Shown here in pieces: positions 60,178-64,000 of a DNA stretch of 64,000 nucleotides. Location: positions 1 through 64,000 of the forward strand of contig CAJJAY010000026.1 of NCBI GenBank assembly GCA_905182285.1. The letters run 5' to 3'. Under the pieces are notes generated by a model. That model worked only from the letters and a program-made list of their open reading frames with translations, had not been told where the DNA came from and ran no database searches. Every line of letters begins with the position of its first letter. Within the stretch, counting starts at the first letter, position 1. The DNA is from an uncultured Amylibacter sp. (lineage in GTDB: Bacteria; Pseudomonadota; Alphaproteobacteria; Rhodobacterales; Rhodobacteraceae). Position numbers and translations under genes: made by a program.

Positions 60178-60303
60178 CTTTATTGCCTTTAAAACACTAT
60201 TTTACGCTTCATACAGTGCAGATAAAGTAAGGGAAAGTGTCTTGGTTAATATCTTACACAATATATCTAATTATAGATCATATTTCATAAAATTTTAGAA
60301 ATG

Positions 60304-61167
60304 TTAACTCAGCCTTTTAAGAAGTGAAGATGTATCCCATCGACCACCACCCATTTTCTGTATATCTTTATAAAACTGATCAACAAGAGCTGTTATAGGG
60401 AGACTTGCACCATTCTCATTTGCTGTATCCAAACATATGCCTAAATCTTTTCTCATCCAATCTACAGCAAACCCATGTTCGTAGTGATCATCTAACATAG
60501 TTTCATATCTGTTCACCATTTGCCAGCTACCTGCAGCACCTTGACTAATCACTTCAATTACATCTTTACCATTCAAACCAGCTTTTTGTGCAAAATGTAA
60601 CGCTTCTGACAAACCTTGCACCAAACCTGCAATAGCAATTTGATTGCACATCTTTGTTAATTGGCCAGAACCACTATCTCCAATTCTCTTACATAATTTT
60701 GCATAAATATTCATTATTTGCTCTGCTTTATTATAATGTTCTTGAGCACCACCACACATGATTGAAAGTTGTGCATTTTCTGCACCAGCTTGCCCACCAG
60801 ATACTGGCGCATCAACAAAGGCAATTCCAAGAGATTCTGCAATATCATGTAACTCTTTCGTAACAGCAGCAGAAACGGTTGTATGGTCAATAAAAATACT
60901 ACCTGGCTTCATAGATGCAAAGGCACCATCACCACCCAAACATACTGATCTCAAGTCATCATCATTTCCAACACAAGCAATAACCATATCTGCACCTTCA
61001 GCTGCTTCAGAAGGTTTCTCTCTAGAACTTCCACCGTAAGTTTCAGTCCACTTTTCAGCTTTTGCAATTGTTCTATTATAGACAGTTACATCGTGTCCCG
61101 CTTTCAATAAATGTCCAGCCATTGGATAACCCATTACACCAAGTCCCAGAAAAGCAAGTTGTGTCAT
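60304..61167 (-). CDS. Beta-hydroxyacid dehydrogenase (3-hydroxyisobutyrate/tartronate semialdehyde reductase family)
   Basis: 287 residues. NAD(P) motif GLGVMG at 8-13, substrate loop DAPVSGGQAGAE at 119-130, catalytic Lys-172 in GSGQLTKMCNQ. It reduces or oxidises a 3-hydroxyacid; members include HibD, GarR and glyoxylate/succinic semialdehyde reductases. As the fifth gene of the TRAP-amidase operon (15 bases after the 2-hydroxyacid dehydrogenase) it probably handles a product of the imported compound. Confidence 0.88.
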   Translation of the reverse strand: MTQLAFLGLGVMGYPMAGHLLKAGHDVTVYNRTIAKAEKWTETYGGSSREKPSEAAEGADMVIACVGNDDDLRSVCLGGDGAFASMKPGSIFIDHTTVSAAVTKELHDIAESLGIAFVDAPVSGGQAGAENAQLSIMCGGAQEHYNKAEQIMNIYAKLCKRIGDSGSGQLTKMCNQIAIAGLVQGLSEALHFAQKAGLNGKDVIEVISQGAAGSWQMVNRYETMLDDHYEHGFAVDWMRKDLGICLDTANENGASLPITALVDQFYKDIQKMGGGRWDTSSLLKRLS

Positions 61168-61182
61168 TTTATTTCCTTTTAT

Positions 61183-62142
61183 TTATAATATGTCAGCAGG
61201 TGTCTTTCCTGCAAAATAAGAATCTAAATTGTTAAGTGCACGAAAACCCATTGCATCTCGAGTTTTTACAGTAGCACTACCTATATGGGGTAACATAAAA
61301 ATATTATTAAACTTTGAAAATTCAGGATTACCGCCTGGTTCATCTTGATAACAATCCAACCCAGCTGCTGAAATTTGTCCCAATTGCAATGCATTAATCA
61401 AAGCTTTTTCATCAATTAATGAACCTCTCGCAGTGTTAACAATAATGGATCCCATAGGCATTAGATTTAAGCGAATTTCATTCATTAATAAATAAGTCTC
61501 TGGTGTTGAAGGGCAGTGCAACGATAGAAAATCAGATACTTCAAGTAAACTTTCAATTGAAGAATGATAAATTGCACCAAAAGAAAGATCACTGCTTAAT
61601 TTAGTTCTATTGAAATAGTGTATTTCCATATCAAAACCACGAGCTTTTTTTGCAAACGCCTGCCCAACACGCCCCATACCAATAATGCCTAATCTTGAAC
61701 CGGTAATTTGTTTTCCAACCATAAAAGATGGTGACCAATTTGTCCAAGCACCACTTCTGACGATATTATCACCAGAGATTGCTTTCCTGGCCGCACCAAG
61801 CATTAGTAGCATGGCTATTTCTGCTGTAGCGTCTGATAATACATCTGGTGTATTTGTAACTATAATATCTCTGCTTTTTAATGCTAATAAATCACAATGA
61901 TCAATACCAACAGAGTGATTAGCAACAATTTTTAATCGTGGGCCAAATTTGGAGACTACATCAGCGGAAAATATTTCAGAGTGGCAAGGAATTATAGCAT
62001 CAAATTCAAAACTTGCAGAAATTATTTCCTCTTTTGTCCCTGGATGATCAGCTAAGTTTACAACAAGTTCATAATCTCTATCAGCCCGCTCAAGGGTAGC
62101 ATCTGATAATTTCCGCGTTATCCATAAGCGGGGTTTATTCAT
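61183..62142 (-). CDS. D-isomer 2-hydroxyacid dehydrogenase (glyoxylate/hydroxypyruvate reductase-like)
   Basis: 319 residues. Nucleotide motif GIIGMGRVGQAFAKKARGFDMEIHYFNR; catalytic Arg in NTARGSLID, Glu in DCYQDEPGG and His in LPHIGSATVKTR. This fits GyaR/GhrB-like reductases of glyoxylate, hydroxypyruvate or other 2-oxoacids. Its ATG overlaps the stop of the small membrane protein gene (ATGA), so it belongs to the same operon. Confidence 0.9.
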   Translation of the reverse strand: MNKPRLWITRKLSDATLERADRDYELVVNLADHPGTKEEIISASFEFDAIIPCHSEIFSADVVSKFGPRLKIVANHSVGIDHCDLLALKSRDIIVTNTPDVLSDATAEIAMLLMLGAARKAISGDNIVRSGAWTNWSPSFMVGKQITGSRLGIIGMGRVGQAFAKKARGFDMEIHYFNRTKLSSDLSFGAIYHSSIESLLEVSDFLSLHCPSTPETYLLMNEIRLNLMPMGSIIVNTARGSLIDEKALINALQLGQISAAGLDCYQDEPGGNPEFSKFNNIFMLPHIGSATVKTRDAMGFRALNNLDSYFAGKTPADIL

Positions 62143-62333
62143 TTTTTACGAACACATTCAGACCAAAAATCATAGATCGCAGCAGAGCATACAATTATTG
62201 CAATAATCATGAATGGGAAACCACCTGAGAACCCAGCAAATCCAGTAGAAATTGAATAGGATAAACCACCAATAAATATAACTAATATTGCTGTGCCAAT
62301 GAAACCAACTAATAATTTAATATTATAAGACAT
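62139..62333 (-). CDS. Small two-helix membrane protein
   Basis: 64 residues with two hydrophobic segments (about 7-27 and 38-53) joined by a Gly/Phe-rich loop (STGFAGFSGGFP) and a basic end. AAGGAGAG precedes the ATG at eight bases. I do not recognise the family. It is too short for a TRAP small subunit (DctQ, about 160 residues), but its place between a TRAP/amidase pair and a dehydrogenase suggests a role with the transporter or membrane attachment of the pathway. Confidence 0.65.
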   Translation of the reverse strand: MSYNIKLLVGFIGTAILVIFIGGLSYSISTGFAGFSGGFPFMIIAIIVCSAAIYDFWSECVRKK

Positions 62334-62343
62334 TTTCTCTCCT

Positions 62344-63690
62344 TTATTTTGAGGCTTCTGAAGCCAAAAATTGTTGTAGCCAACTTGCAGTTCTTAATAA
62401 ACGCCCATCTTGTTCGATCTCACCTATTAATTGGACACCGATTGGCATATCATTTTCCCCTACCAAAAGTGGTAGTGTTACGGATGGTAACCCAGCCAAT
62501 GTCCAAAGTGTACAAAAAATTGGGTCTCCAGTTGTTTGGTCCTTAACAAATGGTGCTTCACCAATTGCAGCGGGAGCGATAATAGCATCAAACTCAGTAA
62601 AGAAATCAGCAAAAAAATCTTGAGCTGAAGTTTTAACAGCCAGCGCGTCATTATATTCATCTTCACTAATCTGACGACCACGACTAATAACTTCTTTTAT
62701 AGTAACACTAAGTCTATCCCAATTTTGATCAAAAACATTGCTTTGATGTTTGCAAATTTCATATTCATGTATTCTTGCTTGTACAGCGACCAAATTAGAA
62801 AGTTGATCAGCAGCAGTCATTTTAGTAACTTGTGTGCCTAAAATGTCTGTTATAGAATCTAAACCTTCACGTGTTTCTAATGCCAAGCGATCATAGAATG
62901 GCAAATCTAACCAAGCTAAATCTGGAGTAACTGGCGGCTCAGAGAGTGCACCATCCATCATTTTTGGGCGTGGGCGCGAGAAACTATTTAAATCATTTTG
63001 ATCATATGAACCTAAAACATCACTTAGAAGCCCAACATCAGCCAAGGAGCGACCAAAACATCCAACCTGGTCTAGAGTTTGTGATGTTTGAAGCACACCA
63101 GATCTAGGAATGGTGCCAGATGAGGGTTTGAAGCCATAGGTGCCACAAAATGATGCTGGTCGAATTACAGAACCATTTGTCTGTGTACCAACTGCAATTG
63201 GAACATGATTGGCTGCTACAGCTGCAGCTGATCCACTTGACGATCCTCCTGGTGTTCTTTTGAAATCATGAGGGTTTCGTGCCTTGCTTGGGTGCATAAA
63301 GGCTAATTCAGTTGTGACTGTTTTTCCCATTATCACAGCACCAGATTCTCGTAATCTTTCTACAATTCTGGCATCTTTATGAGGTTGATGACCTTCAAAG
63401 ATTGGAGTTCCAAACTCTGTTGGCATATCAGATGTATCAATCACATCTTTTAAACCAACTGGTATACCATGAAGCGGCCCAGTTGCTTTTCCCTCTTTTC
63501 GTATTCGATCACATTGTTCAGCTTGCTTTAGAGCATTTTCACTATCAAGGTATGCCCATGCATTTATTTCATTATCAGTTTTTGATATTTGATCTAAACA
63601 AGACTGCACTAAATCTACTGAACTTAGTGACCCTGAAGCGATGGAATTTACAGCTTCCATCGCTGTTAAAGTGTTAGGCTCTTTAATCAT
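62344..63690 (-). CDS. Amidase signature family amidohydrolase
   Basis: 448 residues. The Ser-cisSer-Lys triad is visible: Lys-81 in GIPVGLKDVID, cis-Ser in PGGSSSGSAAA (147-157), and nucleophile Ser-174 in TNGSVIRPASFCGTYGFKPS. It resembles GatA/AtzE-like hydrolases but no gatB or gatC is near, so it likely cleaves a small amide imported by the adjacent TRAP system. Its ATG overlaps the upstream TRAP permease stop as ATGA. Confidence 0.9.
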   Translation of the reverse strand: MIKEPNTLTAMEAVNSIASGSLSSVDLVQSCLDQISKTDNEINAWAYLDSENALKQAEQCDRIRKEGKATGPLHGIPVGLKDVIDTSDMPTEFGTPIFEGHQPHKDARIVERLRESGAVIMGKTVTTELAFMHPSKARNPHDFKRTPGGSSSGSAAAVAANHVPIAVGTQTNGSVIRPASFCGTYGFKPSSGTIPRSGVLQTSQTLDQVGCFGRSLADVGLLSDVLGSYDQNDLNSFSRPRPKMMDGALSEPPVTPDLAWLDLPFYDRLALETREGLDSITDILGTQVTKMTAADQLSNLVAVQARIHEYEICKHQSNVFDQNWDRLSVTIKEVISRGRQISEDEYNDALAVKTSAQDFFADFFTEFDAIIAPAAIGEAPFVKDQTTGDPIFCTLWTLAGLPSVTLPLLVGENDMPIGVQLIGEIEQDGRLLRTASWLQQFLASEASK

Positions 63691-64000
63691 GGTATATATT
63701 TACCAAATAAGTAGTCTGGGAACCATAGGGCTATTCCAGGGAATACATACATGAGAAACATCGTAAAGATAACAATAGATAAGTAAGGCATGATACCTTT
63801 AAATATTTCAATTAATTCAATTTGATCTTTTAAAACACCCTTCAAATAATAGGCAGACATGGCCATTGGAGGCGTGAGGAAAGATGTTTGCAAATTCAGT
63901 GCAACCAACATAGCAAAGAAATATGGATTAACTCCAAAAGGCTCTAATAATGGAAGAAATATTGGTACAAAAATAATTAATATTTCTGACCATTCTAATG
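63687..64000 (-). CDS. TRAP transporter large permease (DctM family), C-terminal part
   Basis: About 104 codons at the C-terminus; the rest lies beyond the right edge. Reading from the edge gives LEWSEILIIFVPIFLPLLEPFGVNPYFFAMLVALN (in pieces), then LQTSFLTPPMAMSAYYLKG and a final membrane helix ending in WFPDYLFGKYIP. The NLQTSFLTPP motif is diagnostic of DctM subunits. TRAP systems import organic acids with a periplasmic binding protein and the sodium gradient; the other subunits are presumably outside the window. Confidence 0.9.
   Translation of the reverse strand, partial: LEWSEILIIFVPIFLPLLEPFGVNPYFFAMLVALNLQTSFLTPPMAMSAYYLKGVLKDQIELIEIFKGIMPYLSIVIFTMFLMYVFPGIALWFPDYLFGKYIP

Overview
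The window is a gene-dense, AT-rich stretch of a bacterial chromosome, almost certainly from a free-living marine alphaproteobacterium. The signs are the succinate dehydrogenase, mdh, sucCD-sucAB-lpd block; the FYDLN-acid (TIGR02300) protein beside a tRNA-Ala; the alr-mlaEF-radA-cvpA-purF-SDR order; nfu-tsaB-rimI; and a TRAP transporter operon. Low G+C and short spacers resemble streamlined SAR116- or Rhodospirillales-like marine lineages, but nothing here fixes the order or genus. I see no phage, insertion sequence, CRISPR array or rRNA.

Layout. 1-8.7 kb: the first codons of a class III aminotransferase, then ychF, a solitary trpA, lldD, rplY-pth, a coupled nfu-tsaB-rimI set, a short-chain dehydrogenase and an agmatinase-family ureohydrolase. 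8.8-15.2 kb: an SLC13/RCK permease, a RecD-like helicase, a family II pyrophosphatase gene broken by a one-base frameshift, an aldo/keto reductase and an exported glycosidase-like protein. 15.3-29.3 kb: the TCA block, with sdhCDAB on the minus strand (a 38-residue lipoprotein gene lies between sdhA and sdhB), a DUF1737 gene, mdh, sucCD-sucAB-lpd on the plus strand, and a GntR/FCD regulator. 29.3-37.1 kb: a YgjP-like peptidase, the FYDLN-acid protein, tRNA-Ala(GGC), a DUF1989 protein, KdsD, a PhoR-like kinase, glyoxalase I, pirin and lepA. 37.3-44.2 kb: alr, mlaE, mlaF, radA, cvpA, purF and an SDR. 44.2-54.1 kb: a PCuAC copper chaperone, rpmB, hrpB, a DMT permease, a DUF6280-like protein, efp, divergent metF/metR, an altered SuhB, ygfZ and a glycosyltransferase. 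54.1-64 kb, all minus strand: an MsbA-like exporter, a HisC-like aminotransferase, valS, and a catabolic operon (TRAP permease, amidase, small membrane protein, two dehydrogenases) running off the window end.

The strongest system-level signal is regulatory. The palindrome TGTGATCACA, usually within TTGTGATCACAA, occurs upstream of sdhC (19205-19216), twice at a well-formed promoter upstream of sucC (20660-20669 and 20681-20690, 21 bp apart), and just before the start codon of the GntR/FCD gene (29239-29248). I found no other exact copy by eye. I infer that this GntR protein represses itself and most of the TCA cycle in response to a carboxylate. A second site, TGAATCAAATTCA, matches the enterobacterial MetR box and lies between divergent metF and a MetR-like gene.

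Other notable points: the SuhB homologue has lost or changed three of four metal ligands; the pyrophosphatase reading frame is broken at an A4 run; and lldD is preceded by a perfect 10-bp inverted repeat. Limits: everything was read by eye, with no similarity search, so family names rest on remembered motifs and lengths.
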